Shown here in pieces: positions 49,891 to 56,668 of a stretch of DNA of 64,000 bases (positions are counted from its first letter, which is position 1; each line of letters begins with the position of its first letter). The notes under the pieces are model-generated. The model was not told the DNA's origin, did no database searches, and saw only the letters and a program-made list of their open reading frames with translations. The position numbers and the translations under genes are program-made. The stretch is from positions 1-64,000 of the forward strand of contig NZ_LZLS01000065.1 of NCBI RefSeq assembly GCF_001673365.1. Reading direction: 5' to 3'. This DNA comes from Mycobacterium asiaticum (GTDB lineage Bacteria > Actinomycetota > Actinomycetes > Mycobacteriales > Mycobacteriaceae).

Positions 49891-49925
49891 TTGACATGTC
49901 GTCAATTTTTAGTGACAGTTTGTCA
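49891..49925. promoter_or_regulatory. Operator candidates upstream of the monooxygenase
   Basis: The 339 bases between the monooxygenase and the divergent DUF1906 gene show no convincing gene. They hold TTGAC-ATGTC-GTCAA (49891-49905) and TGACA-GTT-TGTCA (49913-49925), the latter the same arrangement as at 45255-45267. The AT-rich stretch around them is suited to a regulated promoter. Confidence 0.7.
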
Positions 49926-50198
49926 TATTGTAGGGCGGATCACAAGCAAACCGGGTTAGGTGCTGCAGCGCTTGACGCTGGCGGCACGAGCATGCGATCG
50001 GTGTGGTCGCTGAACGCCTCATGGGCCGACAGACTTGCGGATCGGGAATAGGTGGGGCACCGTTGGCCGTAACGAAGCTGACGTCGCGAGTCGGTCGGAA
50101 CCGTCTTCGAATCGGGCCGGTTAACCACACAGACCGATTTGGTATCAGCTACGACACACCACTTCTTTTAACTGAAATCACATAGTTAACATCGCGCG

Positions 50199-51008
50199 AT
50201 GCAGGATTTGTCGTGGGGTCCACGCCTCCGGCGATCGCGACCTATTACGCGGCGTGACGTATTGCGCCACGCTGTCGCGATATCTGCGCTGCCAGCGTTG
50301 TATGCGGCGTCGGCCAACGCCGCCGCACCAGCGGGCGCTGCCGCCACGCCCAAACTGATCGACTTCGCCATGCATCAAATTCCCGCGGAGCACATTCGCG
50401 CCGCCGGCTACCACGGCGTCATCAACTACGTCTCGCTCTCGCGACCCGGCTCCTCTTTCGGTGCCAAACCGATCACCAGGCCCTACGCCGAGCAGCTCAC
50501 TGCCGCTGGGCTGGTGATCGTCAGCAACTACCAGTACGGCAAACCAGGCGGGACCGCTCCATCAGACTTCAAGCGCGGCTTTCCCGGCGGGGTCGCCGAT
50601 GCTCGCACCGCCTGGAAGTTGCATACCGCCGCAGGCGGCGGACAAAGTGCCCCAATCTTCTTCACCATCGACGAAGACATCAACCACGACACCTGGAAGA
50701 CCGTGGCACTGCCGTGGTTTCGCGGCATCAACTCGGTGCTGGGGGTGCAGCGCACCGGCGTCTACGGCGGTATAGATGTGTGCCAATGGGCCGCCGCCGA
50801 CGGAGTGATCGGCAGCTCACGAACCCCGGGGCGCCGGTGGGCCTGGCAGACCAAAGCCTGGTCGGGCGATCGAATCGATCCCGCCGCAGTTCTCTACCAA
50901 CGCGTGGTCAGCACCGCGTCAAATCCGGGCCCCAAAGTCGGCGGACAGGAAGTCGACGTCAACGACGTGCTCGCGCAGGATTGCGGCCAGTGGAACCTGC
51001 ACCCTTGA
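50199..51008 (+). CDS. Tat-exported DUF1906 glycoside-hydrolase-like protein
   Basis: A 269-residue protein. A twin-arginine signal (TRRDVLRHAVAISALPALY, near residue 18) exports a folded domain. LIDFAMHQIPAEHIRAAGYHGVINYVS and FFTIDEDIN match DUF1906, the TIM-barrel family of M. tuberculosis Rv2525c; the Asp/Glu pair in TIDED is the probable catalytic site. Such proteins act on the cell envelope, but the reaction is not settled. It is divergent from the monooxygenase operon. Confidence 0.88.
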   Translation: MQDLSWGPRLRRSRPITRRDVLRHAVAISALPALYAASANAAAPAGAAATPKLIDFAMHQIPAEHIRAAGYHGVINYVSLSRPGSSFGAKPITRPYAEQLTAAGLVIVSNYQYGKPGGTAPSDFKRGFPGGVADARTAWKLHTAAGGGQSAPIFFTIDEDINHDTWKTVALPWFRGINSVLGVQRTGVYGGIDVCQWAAADGVIGSSRTPGRRWAWQTKAWSGDRIDPAAVLYQRVVSTASNPGPKVGGQEVDVNDVLAQDCGQWNLHP

Positions 51009-51137
51009 GCCCGAAAATCCCGTCGCCCGAGAGGAATTCCGGGCACCGCGATCCGAGCCTTCCCCTTTTCGCGAGTCGAACTTGGCTGCGACTTCCGGCC
51101 GGATTTCTCGCTGTGTGGTTCGGCTCGCGAGAAAAGG

Positions 51138-51410
51138 ATGGACGAGGTCGCCGCCGAATTGTCTGCAGCGCTGGGTTTCTACGTACGCTATACCAACCCA
51201 AGTTTGATGCGCTTCGCCGCGCGGCTGCGCCGACGCGGAATCGGTTGGGACACTATCGGATTCATGTCAGCGGTCTATACCTTGACCAGATTCGGACGAA
51301 ATCAGCCGCTCACTGACGAGGTGCAGCGACTGCTGAACCGCCCTCCACACACCCTGGAACGTTTTCTGCACGACAACGCCTGGCGCTGGCACGAGCGAAG
51401 GTGGACGTGA
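51138..51410 (+). pseudogene. NmrA-like NAD(P)-binding protein, C-terminal remnant
   Basis: Ninety codons read like the end of an NmrA-type NAD(P)-binding protein: FYVRYTNPSLMRFAARLRRRGIGWDTIG and the terminal TLERFLHDNAWRWHERRWT. The Rossmann part with GxxGxxG, normally about 200 residues, is missing; the preceding 130 bases do not continue it in any frame. A decayed fragment is more likely than a real short protein. It is at the left border of the accessory region. Confidence 0.6.
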
Positions 51411-51488
51411 TGGCCTTAATGGCAACCGCCACCTAGGCATCGAAAGATCCGTAAGTGTGAGCGGGATTGCCTTCACGGGCTGTCGTCT

Positions 51489-51908
51489 TTAGAGACCGGT
51501 AGCGGCCACTCCGTACTGCGCCTGGGCGGGCGTGAAGCCTTCGTACGCGAGCTGGTCGAGAAGGCCGCTCCGGGAGAAGGCGGACATGCTGAGATACTCC
51601 TTCGCCTTCTTCGCAGCCTGCTGGTTCCAGTCGACGGCGATGGTGTTGACGGCGTATGTCGCGTCCTCGGTCGAGAACCCCTCGTACTCGAGTTGGTCGA
51701 TGAGTCCGGTACGGGAGAAGGCGGACATGCTCAGATACTCCTTCGCTTTTGCCACAGCGTTTTGTTGACTCATCGGGCTGAGCGGTTGCTGGTCCGCCGG
51801 ACTGAGCGGTCGGAGTTCAACGGGGGCCGCGTGTGCCCCGCCCGCAGCGACGCCGCTGATCGCAAGCAACGCGGCCGCAGCAAGGGTGGTGAGGTGTTTT
51901 TTATTCAT
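51489..51908 (-). CDS. Secreted Ltp-domain protein (two repeats)
   Basis: A 139-residue exported protein. The signal peptide (HLTTLAAAALLAISGVAAGG) ends in AHAAPV without a lipobox Cys. Two copies of an Ltp domain follow: KAKEYLSMSAFSRTGLIDQL with EYEGF (about residues 55-80) and KAKEYLSMSAFSRSGLLDQL with AYEGF (about 105-130). Ltp domains occur in phage-encoded superinfection-exclusion lipoproteins of Gram-positive bacteria and in actinobacterial surface proteins. ATG 51908 is chosen for the signal peptide. Its place beside a defence-like region is suggestive only. Confidence 0.85.
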   Translation of the reverse strand: MNKKHLTTLAAAALLAISGVAAGGAHAAPVELRPLSPADQQPLSPMSQQNAVAKAKEYLSMSAFSRTGLIDQLEYEGFSTEDATYAVNTIAVDWNQQAAKKAKEYLSMSAFSRSGLLDQLAYEGFTPAQAQYGVAATGL

Positions 51909-52127
51909 GACGGAACGATTGCCCTGCCGGTAGTGGCCGCTAAACGTTACCGGGAAGTAGCCGATCAGAGCCACGGGCGGACGTCCCCTACACCCCGAAC
52001 GCCTGCCCTTCAGAATCGTGGCGAATGCTCGACATGCCAGCGGGCCTGACACATCCAAACGGTGGCGCCATGCGATCATGTCTTTTTGTCAAACCGTTTG
52101 TCGCACTGCCGGATTGCACGAAACAGT

Positions 52128-52511
52128 TCAGCCCTCTTGGTAGCACCAAGCGCGCAATTGCGCTGCAATGTCGTCAAGTTCGGGTATCGCAGCGGTGGCG
52201 ACCGCAATCACAAAGTCAAAGCGCTCGTCCTCCGTTGCGCTAATCCACTGAGCGTTGATGGCCAGAAACGTCCGGCAGGCTGTCCACGCAAGTCGCTTGT
52301 TGCCGTCCACCAGCGCGTGATTCCGTGCCAGCGAATGCAGCATCGCGGCGGCCTTCAAGTGTAGATCTGGATAAGCATCCTGGCCGAACACTGAGGCGCG
52401 CGGGCGCGCCAGAGCCGATTCAAGCAAGCCGTAGTCCCTGACGATTACATCGCTACCTAAGACGACTCGCGCGATATCCAGCAGATCGTCGAGATCCAGG
52501 TAGTCAGTCAT
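52128..52511 (-). CDS. doc: Doc-type Fic-fold toxin
   Basis: A 127-residue protein. HALVDGNKRLAW (about residues 64-75) is the Fic motif in the Doc form, and the LHSLARNHAL helix precedes it. Doc phosphorylates elongation factor Tu and stops translation. The ATG at 52511 overlaps the antitoxin stop (ATGA), the usual layout. It is the second gene of a two-gene operon. Confidence 0.92.
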   Translation of the reverse strand: MTDYLDLDDLLDIARVVLGSDVIVRDYGLLESALARPRASVFGQDAYPDLHLKAAAMLHSLARNHALVDGNKRLAWTACRTFLAINAQWISATEDERFDFVIAVATAAIPELDDIAAQLRAWCYQEG

Positions 52512-52714
52512 GCCTCCTTAAGGCGCTCCAAAACCCCGGCCTCCTCACGCACGACCCGCTGCAGGGCGGCGGCGACCTTTTCTTTGTGCGCCCGCCGCGC
52601 GATGTACTCATCGATGGCCGAAAGCGCAACAGCTTGCATCGATCGGCCCTCGGTGGCAGCTTGCTTGCGCAGCGCTTCGGCCTGCTGCTCGCTGGGTCGC
52701 AGAGTCATTCCCAT
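52508..52714 (-). CDS. Ribbon-helix-helix-type antitoxin partner of Doc
   Basis: A 68-residue protein. MTLRPSEQQAEALRKQAATEGRSMQAVALSAIDEYI is a ribbon-helix-helix pattern, unlike the classical Phd fold, and the acidic C-terminal helix (REEAGVLERLKEA) would bind the toxin. ATG 52714 is chosen; GTG codons a few bases upstream are possible. Two TGATACC repeats 10 bases upstream of the start are a likely autoregulatory site. Confidence 0.85.
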   Translation of the reverse strand: MGMTLRPSEQQAEALRKQAATEGRSMQAVALSAIDEYIARRAHKEKVAAALQRVVREEAGVLERLKEA

Positions 52715-52723
52715 GACGACGGA

Positions 52724-52741
52724 TGATACCTGATTGATACC
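52724..52741. promoter_or_regulatory. Direct-repeat operator of the doc operon
   Basis: TGATACC occurs twice, at 52724-52730 and 52735-52741 (starts 11 bp apart, one helical turn), ten bases upstream of the antitoxin start. One-turn direct repeats are a common target of ribbon-helix-helix repressors, so autoregulation is likely. Confidence 0.55.
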
Positions 52742-52915
52742 ACCCCCAGGGGGTCCGCACCGAGGGGCGTGCTGAGATTCCAGTCTTCGCGGGTGGTCCT
52801 TCGTCAAGCGTTTTCGAAACAAAACACGCCATTTGTCAAGCTGCCGATAACCCCTGTTGATACGACACGCCGACCATCACCGCCGGTCAGCGACATACCG
52901 CCACGGCGCTATCGT

Positions 52916-53233
52916 ATGATCCGTCGCCTCACCGCTGATGAACTAGACCAAGTCCTCGAGCTCTACCGCCTCGGACTGTCCACCTACAAGCTGGCCCAAC
53001 GGTTCGGCACCGATCGTCACACAATCACCAGCCATCTCCGTCGGGGCGGCGTCGAGATCCGCTCCAGCCGAAAGCTGACGCCCCAGCTAATCGAGCAGGC
53101 GACACAGCTCTACAGCGGAGGTCAGTCCCTCGCCGCCATCGGCAAGAAGTTTGATGTCAGCCCCACGACTATTGGAACGGCACTCCGAAAAGCTGGGGTG
53201 AAGCTTCGTGACTCTCACGGCCGCCCAACTTAG
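52916..53233 (+). CDS. Orphan helix-turn-helix protein, resolvase C-terminal-like
   Basis: A 105-residue protein with two similar HTH units: LTADELDQVLELYRLGLSTYKLAQRFG followed by TDRHTITSHLRRGGVEI, and LTPQLIEQATQLYSGGQSLAAIGKKFD followed by SPTTIGTALRKAGVKLR. The same double-unit design is found at the C-terminus of mycobacterial and phage serine recombinases. Here no catalytic domain exists: the frame continues upstream to 52769 without resolvase motifs. It may be a cut-down recombinase or a small regulator. Start chosen at ATG 52916. Confidence 0.6.
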   Translation: MIRRLTADELDQVLELYRLGLSTYKLAQRFGTDRHTITSHLRRGGVEIRSSRKLTPQLIEQATQLYSGGQSLAAIGKKFDVSPTTIGTALRKAGVKLRDSHGRPT

Positions 53234-53347
53234 GCGGCTCCATCCTCGCTCGCGCCGTTCCGGTATATCGCGAACATGAGAGAGGTACCTGGCCGTGGTT
53301 CCAAACCCAAGCGCACTGTCCCCCAACCCCTTTTCGGGTCGAAGTAG

Positions 53348-53917
53348 CTAGGGGCAGGACGAAACGACGGTGATCGATCTTGGTTCGGTGAGGCGCATGC
53401 CGTCGACAGTGAGTGAGTTGTCCTCGGCCTTCTGCAGTACGCCGCAGATTAAAGATCCTTTGAAAGTAGTGATGACATGGAGCGGCGTAGGCGCTTTGTC
53501 CGAGAACAGTACGGTCACCGTTGCGACAAGTATCGTCAAACCCGCTAACGCGCCAAAGAAGACAGCCCATCGGAGCCTGCATAATGCTGTTCTGGCTCGT
53601 TGTATCGTCAGGTCCCGGATGTGCTCGGTTGTCTGGTTTTTAAGAATTTCTGGAAATCCAATGGAGCCCGAAAAGCCGGTGGCGAGCAAGGCACAGACCA
53701 GCGCCGTGGCGATCGCCCACCGAATAAACGACTGCTTACCTGAGCTGACCTCGTCGAGTCCCGCCAGCCCGCCAACAAACACCACCGTACCGAAGAGGCC
53801 AAGCACTGCAGAAAATACAGCCGACCAGGCCGCACCTGCTTTTCGAACGGTGTCCAATTGGTTGCGCGAGAGGTCGCGGAGCCTTTCCTGCCAGTAATCG
53901 TCATCGTCCTGCAACAT
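53348..53917 (-). CDS. Membrane protein, third gene of the peptidase operon
   Basis: A 189-residue protein of no recognised family. An acidic N-terminus (LQDDDDYWQERLRDLSRNQL) precedes about four hydrophobic helices, at roughly residues 28-48, 63-85 and a pair around 115-140. The tail contains two Cys (LICGVLQ and SSCP). ATG 53917 is preceded by GGGAGG at seven bases; the ATG at 53923 has only one base spacing. It follows a zinc-ribbon gene by 14 bases. By analogy with two-component defence operons it may be a membrane effector, but this is inference. Confidence 0.65.
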   Translation of the reverse strand: MLQDDDDYWQERLRDLSRNQLDTVRKAGAAWSAVFSAVLGLFGTVVFVGGLAGLDEVSSGKQSFIRWAIATALVCALLATGFSGSIGFPEILKNQTTEHIRDLTIQRARTALCRLRWAVFFGALAGLTILVATVTVLFSDKAPTPLHVITTFKGSLICGVLQKAEDNSLTVDGMRLTEPRSITVVSSCP

Positions 53918-53931
53918 AGTCATGCCTCCCG

Positions 53932-54291
53932 CTACACGCTGAGGCCCACGATGTTTGGACCGCCCCAGCCGCAACCGCGACGCCCATTGTCACGGCCTTC
54001 ATGAGGCTCAACACAATTGCATCGAATGTTGAAGACTCCCGACTCCTTCTGCCCAAAAGCGCCGATGACGCCCTTGAAATGCAGGGCCTGTTTCATCTTG
54101 TGACCGCATCGCGGGCAATCTCCCACCAGGTCGTGGACGAACTTGCCGTTCTTCTCCAATCGGAGCGTCCCCGACGATCTGGCTGAGTCGATTGCCCGCT
54201 TCCATAGGGTTCCGTTCTCGGCCGTCGTTTCCGGAAACTCGTAGCGCACAGCACCATTTGGCCATTCTTCGCGCACATTCTGCGGTTCCAT
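53932..54291 (-). CDS. Zinc-ribbon protein, second gene of the peptidase operon
   Basis: A 119-residue protein of no recognised family. CPRCGHKM (about residues 59-66) and CNCVEP (about 91-96) with a later GCGW give up to five Cys for a zinc site. It begins three bases after the peptidase stop and ends 14 bases before the membrane protein. It may be a substrate or adaptor of the peptidase or a sensor; nothing in the sequence decides. Base composition is lower in GC than the chromosomal genes to the left. Confidence 0.65.
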   Translation of the reverse strand: MEPQNVREEWPNGAVRYEFPETTAENGTLWKRAIDSARSSGTLRLEKNGKFVHDLVGDCPRCGHKMKQALHFKGVIGAFGQKESGVFNIRCNCVEPHEGRDNGRRGCGWGGPNIVGLSV

Positions 54292-54294
54292 GAT

Positions 54295-55749
54295 TCAGTC
54301 CCACTGGACTTCGGCGGGCGTTAGCCCGAGATGAATCGCCTTGTAGCGCGCTCCAACTGCTCGCTCTAACGTCGACATAGGCTCCCTCGATACGATGTCA
54401 GTGAATGGCACTCCACTTTCCCGGCTGATAGTTGATTCGGCATGTCCGGGAAAGGCCTCGCGCAGCTGCCGCCGCACGTTTGTCAACTCCTGTCGGCGTT
54501 GCTCTGCGGTTGTACCGATAAACAGCGACCGCCCAGTGCGCTCTTCGGCGAGCTTTACCAACAGGTCGTACGTAGGCATGTGAAAAAGCTCATCAAGCGT
54601 CTCCAGGTCGCGCATCTTCTCGATTGCGTTCTCAGACGGGTGGGTTGCAACGTCGGCAACGCGAGCGAAAAGCGTCTCGAGGCTGTCCCAGTCAGCCTTC
54701 CTGTTGTGCCGTTGAGCACGTGTTACTGCATCGTGGAGGATGGTTAGCGGCGACGATGGTTGTGGGCCGGGCGCGTCGTCACGGCGTCGAGAGCGCATCT
54801 CATCCCTTCTAACAAACCAACGGAGGTGCGAGACAGGCGGTTCTACGTAAAACGACTCTTCGTGGCGACGCATGATGAACGCAGCCAGCTCCACCGCTAT
54901 ATTACGGAAATCGGCAATTCCCATCGCGCCGAGATTCACCAAGGCTTCATCGGCTGCGGGGTTGCCGGTATCAACTTCTTCGCCACAGTGCCTTAGGCCA
55001 ATATCTGTAAGCATCAGCGCAGCAGCCTGATCTGCATGGTGTTCCAGCTCTGTTCTGGCGAACTCGTCAAAAAGACCCTCACGCCTATGTACGAGGTGGG
55101 TTATCTCGTGCAATAAGAAGAAGGCGAGCGCGCCCGTGGGTGCGCTCATTAACGGCGAAGCCACAACGATTTTGAAGGTCTGAGGAATCTGAAACTCCAC
55201 AGCAAACATTCCATGCCAGCGCAGAACTTGCCAGTAGAGTTTGTCTAGGCGGCCGATATCAATCAATCGCTGGTCGGTCAGCTCTGGCGCCCGGGCAATT
55301 ATGTCCGCGAGTTTTGCCGCTCTACTAAGCGCTCCCCAAAGGCCTATGTCAACCGTGACAACATCCCTACTGGCGTCTAGGTGGCAAGTCGGGGTGTCGG
55401 TATAGGTCACGGCCAGTCTCAACTGTTCGAAGGCCTCCGCGTGTGCAGGATATGCACGCTGAGCAGCTCGGATGCAATACGGCCATATCGTTCGAATCGG
55501 GTCGTGCTCAAGAATCAAGGCCGCAATGTCGCGGGGCGTGTAATGATTTCTGATCTTATCGGGAAATCGAAGCCATGCATCCTCAACATTGTTTGTCACA
55601 GATTCGAGTGTGATTTGATAACGAGGGTCATTGCCGCGAATGTTGCGTTCGATCGCTGCTATGACATCGCCAATCGAAATGACATCATCGGGTTCGGCGG
55701 CGGCGGGCAGATCACTACCAGACTCCTGGTCATCTTCCCCATCTCGCAT
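54295..55749 (-). CDS. HExxH zinc peptidase, first gene of a three-gene operon
   Basis: A 484-residue soluble protein. LLHEITHLVH (residues 212-221) is the HExxH zinc site (His214, Glu215, His218). ELEHHADQAAA (about 234-243) supplies a gluzincin-type third ligand, as in ImmA/IrrE or M48-like families. Regions around it have no recognised domain. ImmA-like peptidases cleave repressors to release a response, which would fit an operon with a zinc protein and a membrane protein. GC content is lower than that of neighbours to the left. ATG 55749 is used. Confidence 0.75.
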   Translation of the reverse strand: MRDGEDDQESGSDLPAAAEPDDVISIGDVIAAIERNIRGNDPRYQITLESVTNNVEDAWLRFPDKIRNHYTPRDIAALILEHDPIRTIWPYCIRAAQRAYPAHAEAFEQLRLAVTYTDTPTCHLDASRDVVTVDIGLWGALSRAAKLADIIARAPELTDQRLIDIGRLDKLYWQVLRWHGMFAVEFQIPQTFKIVVASPLMSAPTGALAFFLLHEITHLVHRREGLFDEFARTELEHHADQAAALMLTDIGLRHCGEEVDTGNPAADEALVNLGAMGIADFRNIAVELAAFIMRRHEESFYVEPPVSHLRWFVRRDEMRSRRRDDAPGPQPSSPLTILHDAVTRAQRHNRKADWDSLETLFARVADVATHPSENAIEKMRDLETLDELFHMPTYDLLVKLAEERTGRSLFIGTTAEQRRQELTNVRRQLREAFPGHAESTISRESGVPFTDIVSREPMSTLERAVGARYKAIHLGLTPAEVQWD

Positions 55750-55960
55750 GACGGCTCCCCATCGCCAGGCGTGTGCAGTTCCGGGTAGCCCTATCCTGTC
55801 ATCGCGGTGGCGGTTTATTTCGGGTTTCGCCCCGCATCCATGTCACGGCGCGTGTTGGTATAGAGGCTCGGCGGACCCAGCAGGAGATCTTGCGCATCTC
55901 CGCTCGGCGTCGATTGTTTCGCTCATGTCATGCTGTCTTCTCAACTAACCCGCCGGACTC

Positions 55961-56395
55961 TCAGTCCGGAGGCTCTTCGGGCGTTACCACTGGCGTGTGG
56001 CCGCCGAACACGGTGGCGATCATGGGGCCGATGTCGTTGGCGACGGCTGCGACCGACTGACCCGCCTGCGCGAGAGACCGACGATCAACGGTATGTGCAA
56101 GCATCGACTGCTCAACCATGACCGATCCGCCATACCAGTAGACGCGCGTCGTCCGACAGCGAGCGTTCAGTTCGTTCAGCTCCGTGAGGAGCTTCCCCGA
56201 CTTCTTAACCTCGACGGCGGCGCATGCCGTCGCGCGTACGAGCGGCGGGTCGCCGGGATCGATGCCAATCCAGCAGCTGGCGCTGCCGGACTTGTAGGGG
56301 TAGTCACCATCGCTGTCGGGGCAGACGTCAGGCTTATCCCAGAGATCCTGGAGACAGCGTTCAACGTGCGAGCGGGCGAGGTCGATATCAGACAC
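55961..56395 (-). CDS. YbjN/CesT-like chaperone-fold protein
   Basis: A 144-residue protein. VERCLQDLWDKPDVCPDSDGDYPYKSGSASCWIGI and LLTELNELNARCRTTRVYWYGGSVMVEQ fit the YbjN/type III secretion chaperone fold widespread in Actinobacteria, which binds peptides. Role unknown. It is 211 bases downstream (on the plus map, to the right) of the peptidase operon start, with nothing convincing between. A possible small zinc-binding frame precedes it on the same strand. Confidence 0.7.
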   Translation of the reverse strand: MSDIDLARSHVERCLQDLWDKPDVCPDSDGDYPYKSGSASCWIGIDPGDPPLVRATACAAVEVKKSGKLLTELNELNARCRTTRVYWYGGSVMVEQSMLAHTVDRRSLAQAGQSVAAVANDIGPMIATVFGGHTPVVTPEEPPD

Positions 56396-56588
56396 CGTGT
56401 GATCCCTTCTCTGGATGCGGCTCCCATGCGGTGAGGCGCGACCGAAGCCGAGCTAATTTGCCCGGTACCAGTAAAGGGGGTGTGGGACTGACGAAAGTTG
56501 CAGCGGACTTCACTACTGGCAGCTCATGGCGACAAGTGGGACAAACGGCAACGAGATTGGAGCGCTCGACGCGCCCGTGTCTCCGCAT
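56388..56588 (-). CDS. Possible small CxxC protein upstream of the YbjN-like gene
   Basis: A 66-residue frame with VAVCPTCRHELPVVKS, a single CxxC pair and a nearby His. Its end overlaps the YbjN-like start by eight bases, which favours coupling. The rest is basic and low in complexity (LARLRSRLTAWEPHPEKG). No start signal is clear and the frame could be chance. The 273 bases here contain no other candidate. Confidence 0.3.
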   Translation of the reverse strand: MRRHGRVERSNLVAVCPTCRHELPVVKSAATFVSPTPPLLVPGKLARLRSRLTAWEPHPEKGSHGV

Positions 56589-56668
56589 TCGCCAAAGCAT
56601 CTCCCGCTTTGTCGTCGTGCGCTGCTATACAGGGTGGCGCAACACCTGAAGGGGGCCTCAGCACCGCC

